A DNA stretch of 64,000 nucleotides from an uncultured Mycoplasmatota bacterium (GCA_937944975.1 CALEBF010000014.1:62001-126000), one strand, 5' to 3'; shown: positions 1 through 9,180, counted from the first letter of the stretch. Made by a program: numbers and translations. Notes: generated by a model from the sequence alone, not told the origin.

Positions 1-269
1 ACAAAGAGGTGTCAAGTTATGTATATCGAGAGACATTTTTGTTGACAGTGCTTGGAAGTTTAATTGGACTTGTAGTTGGAATTGCTTTGCACCGATATGT
101 GATGCTAGTTGCGGAGACAGATGATATTATGTTTTTAAAACTGATCGAGCCACTTAGTTATCTTTACGCTTTTGTGATTACGATACTGTTGAGTGCGGTC
201 ATTCAAATATTTACGTATTTTAAATTGAAAAAGATCGATATGATTTCATCTTTGAAGTCAGTAGAATAA
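1..269 (+). CDS. ABC transporter permease, FtsX/MacB type, C-terminal fragment
   Basis: The gene enters from the left edge; its frame begins at base 3 and it stops at 267-269. The visible part has two hydrophobic helices (about TVLGSLIGLVVGIALH and YLYAFVITILLSAVIQIF) and ends in a basic motif followed by MISSLKSVE. This is the usual ending of FtsX-domain permeases, where the last helix is followed by a KKI-M-SLK-E tail. Such permeases work with an ATPase in peptide or lipoprotein export or in antimicrobial-peptide sensing. The partner ATPase would lie outside the window, so the substrate cannot be told. A GTG at 9 is in frame but is internal rather than a start. Confidence 0.75.
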   Translation, partial: KEVSSYVYRETFLLTVLGSLIGLVVGIALHRYVMLVAETDDIMFLKLIEPLSYLYAFVITILLSAVIQIFTYFKLKKIDMISSLKSVE

Positions 270-328
270 CAGTTGATCATAGGAAAAAATTCTATGCATA
301 TAATATAGTGTATCTAGCAATAGATATG

Positions 329-361
329 AGGGGAACTCGTAGTGTTACGGTTTCCTTTTTT
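329..361 (+). terminator. Rho-independent terminator after the permease
   Basis: Left arm 329-341 pairs with right arm 346-357 (inner stem CGTA/TACG, outer stem AGGGGAAC/GTTTCCTT with G-U pairs and one bulged T). It has a GTGT loop and is followed by a run of T to 362. Confidence 0.75.
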
Positions 362-429
362 TGTCTAAAATTTCCAGTGTAAAGTGATGTGTAAGCACGA
401 GCTGTTCCCTATACTTTGACGACATATTT

Positions 430-438
430 TGATATAAT
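430..438 (+). promoter_or_regulatory. Extended -10 promoter of the glucosaminidase gene
   Basis: TGATATAAT lies at 430-438, an extended -10 (TGn + TATAAT). A TTGACG at 416-421 is only 11 bases upstream of the TATAAT, too close for a normal -35. AGGAGG at 452-457 is the SD site for the ATG at 464. Confidence 0.6.
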
Positions 439-463
439 ATTGTAAAAGAATAGGAGGAATAGA

Positions 464-3400
464 ATGAAGAAAATATTAAACATCGTACTAACGTGTACTA
501 TATTATTTTCATGCTTTATTCCACCTTTTGAATATCGTGAAGTAAAAGCGGCAAACATAGATGTTTACGGAATTGTCAATTTCAAAGCTGGGGGATGTCG
601 CGTGATAGAATATACCGACGTCAATTCTGGGAAAGCAGGTTATTTGAATTCTTGTAGTGCTGCCGATGGTGCTTATCTTGGAACTGATAGTTTAGGAAGG
701 TATATTTTTAAAGTTGCTGGTGTTGCTGGAGTTTTAAATAGCAATGACGGAACGACCGTGGAGCCATTTTATTTGCCAAATGGGCAAGAAAATACGAAAT
801 TATATAATTCTTTTTATCGAAAAGAAAACGGACTGTTAAAACATTATATCAATGTCGATACGACGGAGTATTATGGATACGACACAATTACGCTTGGAAT
901 CGAAGATGTCGGATTACAGGAAAATTTCGTTTATTATAGTTACGACGGACATTATTTCTATACGGATTTTAGAGCGATGATTAACGATTACGTGAATGGT
1001 GGTTACGCACATTCAGTAAATCCTAACAATCCATATTATAATTATTATCAATATATTTCACATCGCAGTATTAGTAATCACTCTGTTGATAACATGAAAG
1101 ATTATATTCAATCGATGTATAGTAAAAAGCCAACTTCGTTTGTCGATACAGATGGAAATGGAATTCATGATTATGCGAATGAATCTCAATTATACGGCGA
1201 AGAATTATCATTTATGGAAAGTCAAAATATCTATGGAGCAACAGCATATTTGATGTATGGAGTTGCTAGTAACGAGAGCGCTGGTGGGCGTAGTAAAATG
1301 TCGATTAATCGAAATAACTTATTTGGACACGCAGCTTATGATGGAAACACTTCTGCTGCTGCAGTATACGCTTCTCCATCTCAAAGTATTTTGACACACG
1401 CTAAAAGATTTGTCTCTGAAGGGTATTTAGATCCATGTGATGGTAAGGCGATCGGAAATAATGGATATCAAGCAAATTTGTGTGGTAATGGAAGATATAA
1501 TGGATCTCACCTTGGTGATAAAGCAAGTGGATTAAATGTAAAATACGCTTCTGATCCTTATTGGGGAGAAAAAGCTGCAGCAAATTATTATCAAGCAGAT
1601 GCGAAAAATTCATTGAAGGATTATAAAAAATATACGATAGGAATTAAGGGAAACAATGTTAGTTATCCTGTTTATAAAGAAGCTGATCCAAGTTCAACAG
1701 TATTATATTGGACAGGATCTGTGGTCAATTATCCATTTTTAATTCTAGAAATAGTTACAGGCCCTGTGATGAATGGAAGCAATGTATGGTACAAAATTCA
1801 AACAGATCCAACGTTGAGTAGTGATAGAACAAGGATCATTCAGGATCTTGGAAGTTATGACCACAATAATAATTATGCATATGTTCATTCAAGTGCGATA
1901 CACGTATTAAAACCAGGAACACAAGCACCAAAGAATAGATATCGTATCACATTCGATCCTGCTGGAGGAACTTGGTCCATCGATCAGTCAACAGGAGTAA
2001 AAACAGTGACAGCAGAAGAGTATACGACGCCAACGATCGATACGCCATATAGAGAAGGATATACATTCCTCGGATGGCAGACGGAACTTATGGCAGCGAC
2101 AGAAGATACAACTTATGTTGCACAGTGGAGAAGTAACAATGCTTATGAAATTACATTCAACGCAGATGGTGGAACGTTTAGTGATGGTTCAGGAGTAAAG
2201 AAGGTAGCAGCAAATCCAGGAGAGGTTCCAACGATTGAGACTCCTACAAAAGAGGGGTATACATTTGCCGGATGGTCACCAATGATTATAGCAGCTACGG
2301 GAAATGCTACTTATACAGCAATATGGCAAAAGATAGCAACTTATGAAATTACATTTGATGCGAACGGTGGAATTTTTAAAGATGGGAAAGCAACACAGAC
2401 GCAAACTTTACCAAAAGGAGATATGCCAATTGAACCAGAAGCACCGACAAAGAAAGGTTACATCTTCCAAGGTTGGGATAAAAAAGTAACGTCTGCAACA
2501 GAAAATGTAACTTATAAAGCTGTATGGAAAAAAGAAAAAGAGACATTTCAAATTACATTCGATGCAAATGGTGGTGCCTTTGAAGATGGTAAAAATAAAC
2601 AAGTAGTAGATGTGCTAGAAGGAAGTATGCCGGAAGCCCCAAAAAATCCGACAAAAAAAGGATATAGATTTGTAGGATGGGATAAGGAGATCACCGTAGC
2701 AACTGGAAATACAACATATAAAGCTTCTTGGGAAGCGATAAAGACATATGAAATTACATTTGATGCAAATGGAGGAACTTTTGAAAATGGGACAGATCAG
2801 ATGATTGTAAATATAGAAGAAAATGCGAAACCATCTGCTCCAACACCAACAAAACAGGGATACGTTTTCCAAGGCTGGGACAAAGAAATAGCAAACGCAA
2901 CCGAAAATACAACTTATAAAGCAATATGGAAAGAATTGTCGCTAGAAGATTTAGAAGAGAAGAATGGATTATTTTATGTAGAGACATTTACAGAACAAAA
3001 TGGAAAACTAAAATTTAAGGGATATAATACGATCGAAGGTATTCATAATACATTAGATACAGATATCGATTATACTCTAGTATTTAAGAATGTTGATACA
3101 GATAAAGAAGTCTTATCCCAATCAGCAACTAGAATTACCGATAAGAGTCAACATCCATTTGAGATTTATAGTGTAGATGGAAAAGATTATACGTACGCAT
3201 GGTTTGAGATGGAAGTTGATTTTAGTAAATTGCCAGAAGGAAATTACATTATGTATATCATTTCAAATACGAATCAGTACTACTCAAAGAAAGTAGTAAG
3301 TAACCTTACGAATAGCGCACAAAGTGCTTCTTATCAGCAAAACAATAAGAATATTATCATTAGAAACAATTACAATTATGAAGAAAGTCCAATCGAGTTA

Positions 3401-3901
3401 CTAGTGCGCAATGTAGATCAGATGAATGTAACAAAGAATGTTGGAACTTATTACAATCAATTTGATACTTATACTACATTCCAATTTACGAACGATAATT
3501 TATTACATGTAAGAGGGTTATCTTATTCATATGGAATGGATTTGAGTAATCAAGGAACGACAACTCGAAAGTTATTATTTGAAAATAAGGAAACATATGA
3601 TGTATATTCTAAGCCATTAGATTATGTTACAAACGGAGATTATGTCGCACCACTACCAGAGAACGATAATTTAGACAAGACGAGAGCTTGGTATGATAAA
3701 ACAATTGATTTAAAAGATATTCCAAAAGGAACATATATTTTATATGTAACGACTACATCTCATGGAAAGACAGATATTTCAGAAATGACTGAGAAGATGG
3801 GAAGATCATTAGATGATGTTGTTAAAGTAATCGATGGAAAGCGTTATTCATTCAAAATAAACTATCAAAAAGGTAGTAGAATAGAAATGATTGTAGAATA
3901 A
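464..3901 (+). CDS. Secreted glucosaminidase-like cell-wall protein with five InlB-type repeats
   Basis: A 1145-aa exported protein. Residues 1-30 form a signal peptide (basic start, hydrophobic core, cleavage near VKA-AN). Residues about 240-345 look like a peptidoglycan glucosaminidase domain: SNESAGGRS carries the likely catalytic Glu271, followed by NNLFG and a block typical of the LytB/mannosyl-glycoprotein endo-glucosaminidase family. Residues about 492-823 hold five repeats of about 65 aa with the pattern YEITFDANGG...PTKxGYxFxGWDK...TxYKAxW, the Listeria-Bacteroides (InlB B-type) repeat. The last 320 residues are beta-rich and not recognised. No LPXTG or C-terminal membrane anchor is visible, so surface retention probably relies on non-covalent binding. 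The protein likely trims cell-wall glycans or mediates adhesion. The gene is monocistronic, with its own promoter and terminator. Confidence 0.85.
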   Translation: MKKILNIVLTCTILFSCFIPPFEYREVKAANIDVYGIVNFKAGGCRVIEYTDVNSGKAGYLNSCSAADGAYLGTDSLGRYIFKVAGVAGVLNSNDGTTVEPFYLPNGQENTKLYNSFYRKENGLLKHYINVDTTEYYGYDTITLGIEDVGLQENFVYYSYDGHYFYTDFRAMINDYVNGGYAHSVNPNNPYYNYYQYISHRSISNHSVDNMKDYIQSMYSKKPTSFVDTDGNGIHDYANESQLYGEELSFMESQNIYGATAYLMYGVASNESAGGRSKMSINRNNLFGHAAYDGNTSAAAVYASPSQSILTHAKRFVSEGYLDPCDGKAIGNNGYQANLCGNGRYNGSHLGDKASGLNVKYASDPYWGEKAAANYYQADAKNSLKDYKKYTIGIKGNNVSYPVYKEADPSSTVLYWTGSVVNYPFLILEIVTGPVMNGSNVWYKIQTDPTLSSDRTRIIQDLGSYDHNNNYAYVHSSAIHVLKPGTQAPKNRYRITFDPAGGTWSIDQSTGVKTVTAEEYTTPTIDTPYREGYTFLGWQTELMAATEDTTYVAQWRSNNAYEITFNADGGTFSDGSGVKKVAANPGEVPTIETPTKEGYTFAGWSPMIIAATGNATYTAIWQKIATYEITFDANGGIFKDGKATQTQTLPKGDMPIEPEAPTKKGYIFQGWDKKVTSATENVTYKAVWKKEKETFQITFDANGGAFEDGKNKQVVDVLEGSMPEAPKNPTKKGYRFVGWDKEITVATGNTTYKASWEAIKTYEITFDANGGTFENGTDQMIVNIEENAKPSAPTPTKQGYVFQGWDKEIANATENTTYKAIWKELSLEDLEEKNGLFYVETFTEQNGKLKFKGYNTIEGIHNTLDTDIDYTLVFKNVDTDKEVLSQSATRITDKSQHPFEIYSVDGKDYTYAWFEMEVDFSKLPEGNYIMYIISNTNQYYSKKVVSNLTNSAQSASYQQNNKNIIIRNNYNYEESPIELLVRNVDQMNVTKNVGTYYNQFDTYTTFQFTNDNLLHVRGLSYSYGMDLSNQGTTTRKLLFENKETYDVYSKPLDYVTNGDYVAPLPENDNLDKTRAWYDKTIDLKDIPKGTYILYVTTTSHGKTDISEMTEKMGRSLDDVVKVIDGKRYSFKINYQKGSRIEMIVE
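1936..2931 (+). repeat. Five tandem InlB/Listeria-Bacteroides repeats (coding)
   Basis: Five units of about 200 bases start near 1936, 2144, 2341, 2546 and 2747. Each encodes ITFDxxGG at the start and GYxFxGW near the end. Copies 3 to 5 are closest to each other, which suggests recent duplication. Confidence 0.8.
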
Positions 3902-3912
3902 TCGACTACATG

Positions 3913-3943
3913 AAAAGAACTAGCTTGAACTAGTTCTTTTTTT
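3913..3943 (+). terminator. Rho-independent terminator of the glucosaminidase gene
   Basis: AAAAGAACTAG at 3913-3923 pairs perfectly with CTAGTTCTTTT at 3930-3940 around a 6-base loop, with T continuing to 3943. Confidence 0.9.
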
Positions 3944-3951
3944 GATACAAG

Positions 3952-3983
3952 AAAAACTACACAAACTAAATTGTGTAGTTTTT
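3952..3983 (-). terminator. Terminator of the PASTA gene
   Basis: A perfect 13-bp inverted repeat (3952-3964 with 3971-3983, loop of 6) lies just beyond the minus-strand stop at 3987. Read on the minus strand it ends in a T tract. It faces the plus-strand terminator, as expected between convergent genes. Confidence 0.85.
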
Positions 3984-3986
3984 AAA

Positions 3987-6143
3987 TTATTTGTTTACGA
4001 TTGTAATAGTAATAGTATCACATGTCGTAACATTGCTTCCAGAAGCAACGGAACTGCTACAGATTGCACCGTTTGTAGTATTGCCATTTGGGCAACTATC
4101 TACATAGTTTGGAATGATATTTAAATATTTGTTATTACCTGTATTTTTAATCATATTGTAAGTTTGATTTCCCGTGCTACCAGCACCACCTAAAATAAAT
4201 GTATAAGTATGGCAAACTGGAGTAGGTGGATTTGTACTTCCTGAGTTATTATTTCCGCTATTACTATTATTTCCAGAATTATTACTTGAGTTATTTGAAC
4301 TTCCGCCGCTAGGTTTTGGCCCATTGCTGACAGTAAGGACGACTGTTGCACCGTTTACAATTTCAGCTCCAGCATTTGTATCCTGATGGATAATCGTACC
4401 TTTTGCTTGACTTGAATAAGCATAATTTAGTTTACAACTGATACCAGCTGATTTACACGTGTTTTGTGCGGTACTTGAATTCATTCCTACAAAATTTGGC
4501 ACTTGCACAGCTTTTCCTTTTGATACAACCACTTCAATTCCTTGTCCTTCGATTAAATAGTCACCAGGTTTTACGGACGTTGAAATGATTTGACCGGCTG
4601 GAACATCTGAGAACTGTTCTGTAATATTAACTGAGATATTGTGTTGTAGTGCGAAGGATTTGATTTTTTCTAAGTCGCCAGTTCCAAATTGAATCATTTT
4701 TAATGGCCCCTTAGAAGTAATAATATAAATTGTTTGTCCTTCTTCGATCGTATCTCCTGCTTTAACACTCGCTCTTTTGATTTTTCCTGCCTTGACGGTA
4801 TCATCGTACTCGCTATTGAAAAGCACATTGATTTTGTTTTTGTTTGCCCATTTGCTAATTTCTTCAAGTGTCATTTTAGTAAAATCAGGAGCTTTTAATT
4901 TCTTTCCTTTTGAAATAGTTAATGTTACGCTCATTTCTTTTTGATTGATCATAACTCCTTCTTTAGGATCGGTTGAAATGACACGGCCTTTTGTTACTTC
5001 GTCACTAAATTTATATACGATTTCATATTTGATGCCGTTTCTCTTTAGCCAAAGAGTCGCATCAAATTCTTCCATATTTGTTAAGTCTTTCATCTTGACT
5101 GGTTCTAAATCTTCCTCTCGTCCAAGAGAGAACTTCATGGCAAGTTCGTCACTTCGTTTCATTTCGCCGTTCCGACTTTGCTCGATTGCGTTATCTCTCG
5201 TTTCTTCGGAAAATTCATAGTCGATGAGAACATTATTCAACTTATTTTTCTTGATTACACTGACAACTTCATCGATATTCCATCCAATCATATCCGGAAC
5301 GTTGACAATCATATCGTAGTTAGGCCCTTCTGATACGACGACGTCTAAGTAGTCGATATCTTTAACTAAAGTGTTTGGTTGTACGTTTTGACTGATAATT
5401 TTATTTGTTTTGACGGTGTCGCTGTAATCGTATTCGTAGTTTAATTTAATTTTATTATCGCTTGCCCATGTGATCACTTTCGCGATAGTTTGATTAGAAA
5501 AGTCTTGGATATAAGCTTGTTGCGGCAATATGAGAAGGTCAGTTTTCACTGCTATATGAAAGCCGATAAAAGCAATTAAGATGAATGTTGTAAAGATCGT
5601 CATCTTTTTTTTCGCCGATTCCTTTGCAATTAAACTTGTTAGGATAAAGAAAATTGCAAAAGCACTGATGAGCGAACTATTAATAATGATGAATAATTGA
5701 TCAATTTGATGGAATGAATCATAAATACTATAGCCAAGGAATCCTGCAACTAATAAGAAGATAAGGCATAGATAGAATTTAGAAAATTTTCCCCAACCTT
5801 TTTTTACAGTTGGTTTATTTTGATCGATTGTAGTAGATCTTTGTAACGACATTCTTTTGGTGTCTTCTAGATCTTTTTTGATTTCGTTCATCTGCTGTTG
5901 TTGCAATTTCATCGTGTCTTCTAATTTTTTAATTTCTGGATGAACTTCGTTGATTTTCGCTTTTTCTTTTTGCTCTTTTTTCATTCTTTTTCTCTTGTTT
6001 TTCTCTAGTTCTTTGATCAGTTGATCTTCGAATTTTTTTTGTTTTGCTCTTTTTCTTTTTTCTTTGCGACTCATAATTTCTGTAAATGAATTGTCATCAT
6101 TCGCAAGAGAGTTTATGAGTTCTTTTTTTCTATTACTATCCAT
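3987..6143 (-). CDS. PASTA-domain membrane protein without a kinase domain
   Basis: A 718-aa protein. Residues 1-110 are very basic and coiled-coil-like (KKEKRKRAKQKK, KRMKKEQKEKAK, then a Gln-rich heptad stretch). Three hydrophobic helices follow at about 123-143, 152-170 and 182-200. Then come about six PASTA-like repeats (residues about 205-615), each with an alpha-helix, a DTVKxGxIIxxxVxPGxxI-type turn and a VVVSKG end. A Ser/Asn/Gly-rich linker (about 618-645) leads to a Cys-containing tail. PASTA domains bind peptidoglycan stem peptides or lipid II and are normally attached to Ser/Thr kinases (PknB/PrkC) or to class B PBPs. No kinase or transpeptidase motif is present here. It may be a wall sensor or scaffold. 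The start is fixed by AGGTGATCAT before the ATG. Confidence 0.8.
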   Translation of the reverse strand: MDSNRKKELINSLANDDNSFTEIMSRKEKRKRAKQKKFEDQLIKELEKNKRKRMKKEQKEKAKINEVHPEIKKLEDTMKLQQQQMNEIKKDLEDTKRMSLQRSTTIDQNKPTVKKGWGKFSKFYLCLIFLLVAGFLGYSIYDSFHQIDQLFIIINSSLISAFAIFFILTSLIAKESAKKKMTIFTTFILIAFIGFHIAVKTDLLILPQQAYIQDFSNQTIAKVITWASDNKIKLNYEYDYSDTVKTNKIISQNVQPNTLVKDIDYLDVVVSEGPNYDMIVNVPDMIGWNIDEVVSVIKKNKLNNVLIDYEFSEETRDNAIEQSRNGEMKRSDELAMKFSLGREEDLEPVKMKDLTNMEEFDATLWLKRNGIKYEIVYKFSDEVTKGRVISTDPKEGVMINQKEMSVTLTISKGKKLKAPDFTKMTLEEISKWANKNKINVLFNSEYDDTVKAGKIKRASVKAGDTIEEGQTIYIITSKGPLKMIQFGTGDLEKIKSFALQHNISVNITEQFSDVPAGQIISTSVKPGDYLIEGQGIEVVVSKGKAVQVPNFVGMNSSTAQNTCKSAGISCKLNYAYSSQAKGTIIHQDTNAGAEIVNGATVVLTVSNGPKPSGGSSNNSSNNSGNNSNSGNNNSGSTNPPTPVCHTYTFILGGAGSTGNQTYNMIKNTGNNKYLNIIPNYVDSCPNGNTTNGAICSSSVASGSNVTTCDTITITIVNK

Positions 6144-6159
6144 ATGATCACCTTACAAT

Positions 6160-6165
6160 ATTATA
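6160..6165 (-). promoter_or_regulatory. -10 element of the PASTA gene
   Basis: On the minus strand GATATAATATTGTAA precedes the SD AGGTGAT. The same GATATAATATTGTAA string lies at the promoter of the glucosaminidase gene (431-445). A TTGACA lies only 8 bases upstream of the -10, too close for a standard -35. Confidence 0.45.
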
Positions 6166-6257
6166 TCGTATTTTGTCAAAATAAGAAAGGAAAATGCCTT
6201 GGAAAATTTTGTAGTATACATTTGATTGATAGCGGGGCTTTTCAGAAAAAAAGAGTG

Positions 6258-6266
6258 TGTTATAAT
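6258..6266 (+). promoter_or_regulatory. Extended -10 promoter
   Basis: TGTTATAAT at 6258-6266 lies 25 bases before the ATG at 6292. It supports that ATG over the in-frame TTG at 6226, which would lie upstream of the promoter. Confidence 0.6.
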
Positions 6267-6291
6267 AAAAATAATAAATGGGGTGGATAAG

Positions 6292-7995
6292 ATGAAATGG
6301 AACACGATAAAAGAGGTCTATGAACATGTTAAAAATCCGCTAGAATGTGAGGATGTTTTGACTTTTTTAGAGTTGCTCTATCAAAAAAGTGCAATGCCAA
6401 TGATCGATACGAATGACTTTATCCTTAATACTCCTCGGGATGTAGATATCGAAGGTGCATTATTAGATTGGCAGACGGATAAAAAGGTATCTGATATGAT
6501 AGGATTATCACAGTTAGAAGATTATCTGTGGAATCTTTGGCGGCAACATATTTTAAATTCCCACAGGAAAGAAGAAGTGAAAGATCTTCAAAAATTATTA
6601 TCTAAAATTACGTTTCCTTGTTCGAAAGAGGAGATGGAGGCACTTGAGCAATGTCCAAATTTTAAAAAATATGTTTGGGAAAAGGAGTCGTCAGGAACAG
6701 AAGCACGTTTTCTTTGTTCGTGGAATTTACGTGCGTTTGATGAAAAGACGATGTCAATACAACATCAATTGATGTTGTATTTAGAACCAAGTGATATTGC
6801 TCTTGTAATATATGAGTTTATTTCGTATTGCGAGGAAATGAAAATACCGTATTATATTTGGTTACCAAAGGAAACGAGTCAAATCCATACGGTTGAAATT
6901 GGATCAGATCATGAGAATCTATGTACATACTTAGAAATATTAAGAAAGATTCAAAAAGAACATCCAAAGGTAGTAAAACGATGTGGACGACCTCCTGTTT
7001 TTAGTGGGAGACTTGATGGGTGGATTGGGTATGCGTCTGTTGTTCCGGGCACGTCACCACATACGTTATTTAGAATACAAGAAAAAAGATTGATGCAGTA
7101 TTTTCATAACATTACTTTGGAATGCTTGGATTGGTTACAGGAAAATAAAACGAAAAAAATGATGGACGATAAGGAAAGAGAAGTTACAGTATACGAATAC
7201 TTAACACAAGCTCAAACTTTAGCAACAAAAGGTGACCTAGGTTATATTATGAGGCAACATTATACTGAGGTTGCACAGTGTTTTCCGAAATTAAGAAAGA
7301 TGTGGCGTGAGAAGTTGCAAAAGTCATTCCATTCCTCTCGCTTATGGGATGAAAAAATTTGTTTTCGTCCAGAAATAAAGAATATTGTAGCAAAGGATTA
7401 TATGGAAGAGGTGCAATGCCAAAACTTCTTTGAACGACATCCACAGGAGCCGTGGGATACATATTATTTAACTCGTATGTTGCCAGAAAGTCTACAAAAG
7501 AAACAAGTATTGTTTCCAAATGGAATGAAAGGGGAATTACAGAAATACATAGACGATGTTATGGTGAATTATATTCCGAGAGGTGGACAACTTCAATTAT
7601 GGAATGGAGAGATGATGCGCATGGATCAATTTGTCAAAGATATTGTTTTGTTTCAAGGACAATATCAATACCATGGAGATATAGAAAAAATGGTATCTTC
7701 ATTGGTAAATGTAGAGCGTTTTCATGATTTTCCTTTTCAGGAAGAGAATCTTAAAGAACAAAGCGAAGCGCCGGTTCGCCATGCAAAAGAAAGTACAATA
7801 TTGAAAAGAATGTATCAACTATTGATGCAAATGAAACCGAATCAATTAAAAAGTTATGCATGTTCGCAAAGTGGACTAGAAAGTATAAAGGAATTGCAAA
7901 ACATGGAATTAACAGAAGAGAAGGATATTCAATTGCGAAATGAAATGATTGAAATATTGCAATCAGAACAGAAGAGAAAACCGAAAAAAATGTAA
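6292..7995 (+). CDS. Unrecognised 567-aa cytoplasmic protein
   Basis: I do not recognise the family. The start at 6292 follows GGGGTGG with good spacing and lies just after an extended -10 promoter. The product is soluble, with no signal peptide or membrane helix. It is rich in Trp, Met, Lys and Glu and looks largely helical. A Gly-rich segment around residues 240-265 (RCGRPP, SGRLDGWIGYASVVPG) looks like a structured, perhaps ligand-binding, loop. The C-terminal 60 residues are charged and end in KKPKKM-like basic residues. It is transcribed alone between the divergent PASTA gene and prfA. Phage, toxin and enzyme families were considered without a clear match. Confidence 0.65.
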   Translation: MKWNTIKEVYEHVKNPLECEDVLTFLELLYQKSAMPMIDTNDFILNTPRDVDIEGALLDWQTDKKVSDMIGLSQLEDYLWNLWRQHILNSHRKEEVKDLQKLLSKITFPCSKEEMEALEQCPNFKKYVWEKESSGTEARFLCSWNLRAFDEKTMSIQHQLMLYLEPSDIALVIYEFISYCEEMKIPYYIWLPKETSQIHTVEIGSDHENLCTYLEILRKIQKEHPKVVKRCGRPPVFSGRLDGWIGYASVVPGTSPHTLFRIQEKRLMQYFHNITLECLDWLQENKTKKMMDDKEREVTVYEYLTQAQTLATKGDLGYIMRQHYTEVAQCFPKLRKMWREKLQKSFHSSRLWDEKICFRPEIKNIVAKDYMEEVQCQNFFERHPQEPWDTYYLTRMLPESLQKKQVLFPNGMKGELQKYIDDVMVNYIPRGGQLQLWNGEMMRMDQFVKDIVLFQGQYQYHGDIEKMVSSLVNVERFHDFPFQEENLKEQSEAPVRHAKESTILKRMYQLLMQMKPNQLKSYACSQSGLESIKELQNMELTEEKDIQLRNEMIEILQSEQKRKPKKM

Positions 7996-8037
7996 TACGT
8001 TTGTATAGTATAAGTATGATATATAATAGGAAAAGAA

Positions 8038-8066
8038 TTGCGTATTCTATTAAAATATAGTATAAT
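8038..8066 (+). promoter_or_regulatory. Promoter of prfA
   Basis: TTGCGT at 8038-8043, a 17-base spacer, and TATAAT at 8061-8066. The leader runs about 25 bases to the SD GGGAGG. Confidence 0.7.
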
Positions 8067-8097
8067 TTTTGTGCGAATTAAAACCGGGAGGGATACT

Positions 8098-9156
8098 ATG
8101 ATAGAAAGATTACAAGCGATCGAAGCGCGTTATCAAGAAATAACAGAAGAAATAATGAAGCCGGAAAATATTTCAAATGTAAAGAAGACATTGGAATTGA
8201 CAAAGGGGCAGGCAACTTTAAAAGAAGCCTATGAAGCTTATCAAGAATATAAGAAAATACTTTCAGGGATTGAAGAATCTAAAGAGATGTTACACGATCC
8301 AGAACTAGGAGAAATCGCGAAAGAAGAATTAGCTCTATTAGAAGATAAAAAAGCTAAGATGGATAAAGAATTAGAGATTATATTACTTCCAAAAGATCCA
8401 AACGACGGAAAAAATGTTATCGTAGAAATTCGTGGTGCAGCTGGTGGAGATGAAGCGAACATCTTCGCGGGAGATTTATACCGTATGTATACGAAGTATG
8501 CCGAAAAAGAGGGATGGAAAACAGAAGTTTTGGAAGAGTATCCTTCAGAAGCTGGTGGATATTCTTTGATCCAATTCATGGTAAAAGGAGATAACGTATA
8601 TTCTAAATTAAAATACGAATCAGGAGCACACCGAGTACAAAGAGTTCCAGAAACAGAAACACAAGGGCGTGTTCATACATCGACGGCGACAGTCTTAGTG
8701 ATGCCAGAAGCTGATGAAGTAGATTCAGAACTAGACATGAATGATGTTCGAGTAGATATTACTCGTAGTAGCGGTTGTGGAGGACAAGGAGTAAATACGA
8801 CCGATTCGGCAGTTCGTTTAACTCATATTCCAACAGGACTTGTCGTTTATTCACAGACAGAGCGTTCTCAAATCAAAAATAAAGAAAAGGCAATTAAAAT
8901 CTTACAAGCACGTCTTTACGATTTGAAGATGCAAGAACATGAAAAAGAAGTCGGTGCGGAACGTAGAAGTAAGATCGGAACGGGAGATCGTAGCGAAAAA
9001 ATACGTACGTATAACTATCCACAAAATCGTGTAACGGATCACCGTATTGGATTTACATTAAAACAATTAGATCGTGTTATGGAAGGTAATTTACACGAAA
9101 TCATCGATGCTTTGATTAACGAGGATCAAGCGAGAAAATTAAGAGGAGAAGAATAA
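8098..9156 (+). CDS. prfA: Peptide chain release factor 1
   Basis: A 352-aa release factor that reads UAA and UAG in the ribosomal A site and triggers peptide hydrolysis. The catalytic GGQ is at residues 228-230 inside the conserved block SSGCGGQGVNTTDSAVRLTH. The preceding block RVPETETQGRVHTS carries the P-x-T tripeptide typical of RF1 rather than the SPF of RF2. The N-terminal helical domain and the C-terminal RIGFTLKQLDRVMEG motif are complete. The ATG at 8098 follows GGGAGGG at good spacing; an upstream in-frame start at 8038 overlaps the promoter and is rejected. prmC, which methylates the GGQ glutamine, follows immediately, a classic pairing. Confidence 0.97.
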   Translation: MIERLQAIEARYQEITEEIMKPENISNVKKTLELTKGQATLKEAYEAYQEYKKILSGIEESKEMLHDPELGEIAKEELALLEDKKAKMDKELEIILLPKDPNDGKNVIVEIRGAAGGDEANIFAGDLYRMYTKYAEKEGWKTEVLEEYPSEAGGYSLIQFMVKGDNVYSKLKYESGAHRVQRVPETETQGRVHTSTATVLVMPEADEVDSELDMNDVRVDITRSSGCGGQGVNTTDSAVRLTHIPTGLVVYSQTERSQIKNKEKAIKILQARLYDLKMQEHEKEVGAERRSKIGTGDRSEKIRTYNYPQNRVTDHRIGFTLKQLDRVMEGNLHEIIDALINEDQARKLRGEE

Positions 9157-9180
9157 ATGACTCGATAAAAGAGTCATTTT
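9155..9180 (+). terminator. Hairpin between prfA and prmC
   Basis: AAATGACTC at 9155-9163 pairs perfectly with GAGTCATTT at 9171-9179 (7-base loop) and begins within the prfA stop codon. The T run is only four, so it may attenuate transcription or control prmC translation rather than terminate fully. Confidence 0.5.

Noticed and set aside
2408..2987. Minus-strand open frames across the InlB repeats
   Set aside because: They repeat with the same period as the plus-strand protein repeats and are shadows of it.
6226..6291. Upstream TTG start adding 22 codons to the 567-aa gene
   Set aside because: The TATAAT promoter box lies downstream of that TTG, and a good SD precedes the ATG at 6292.
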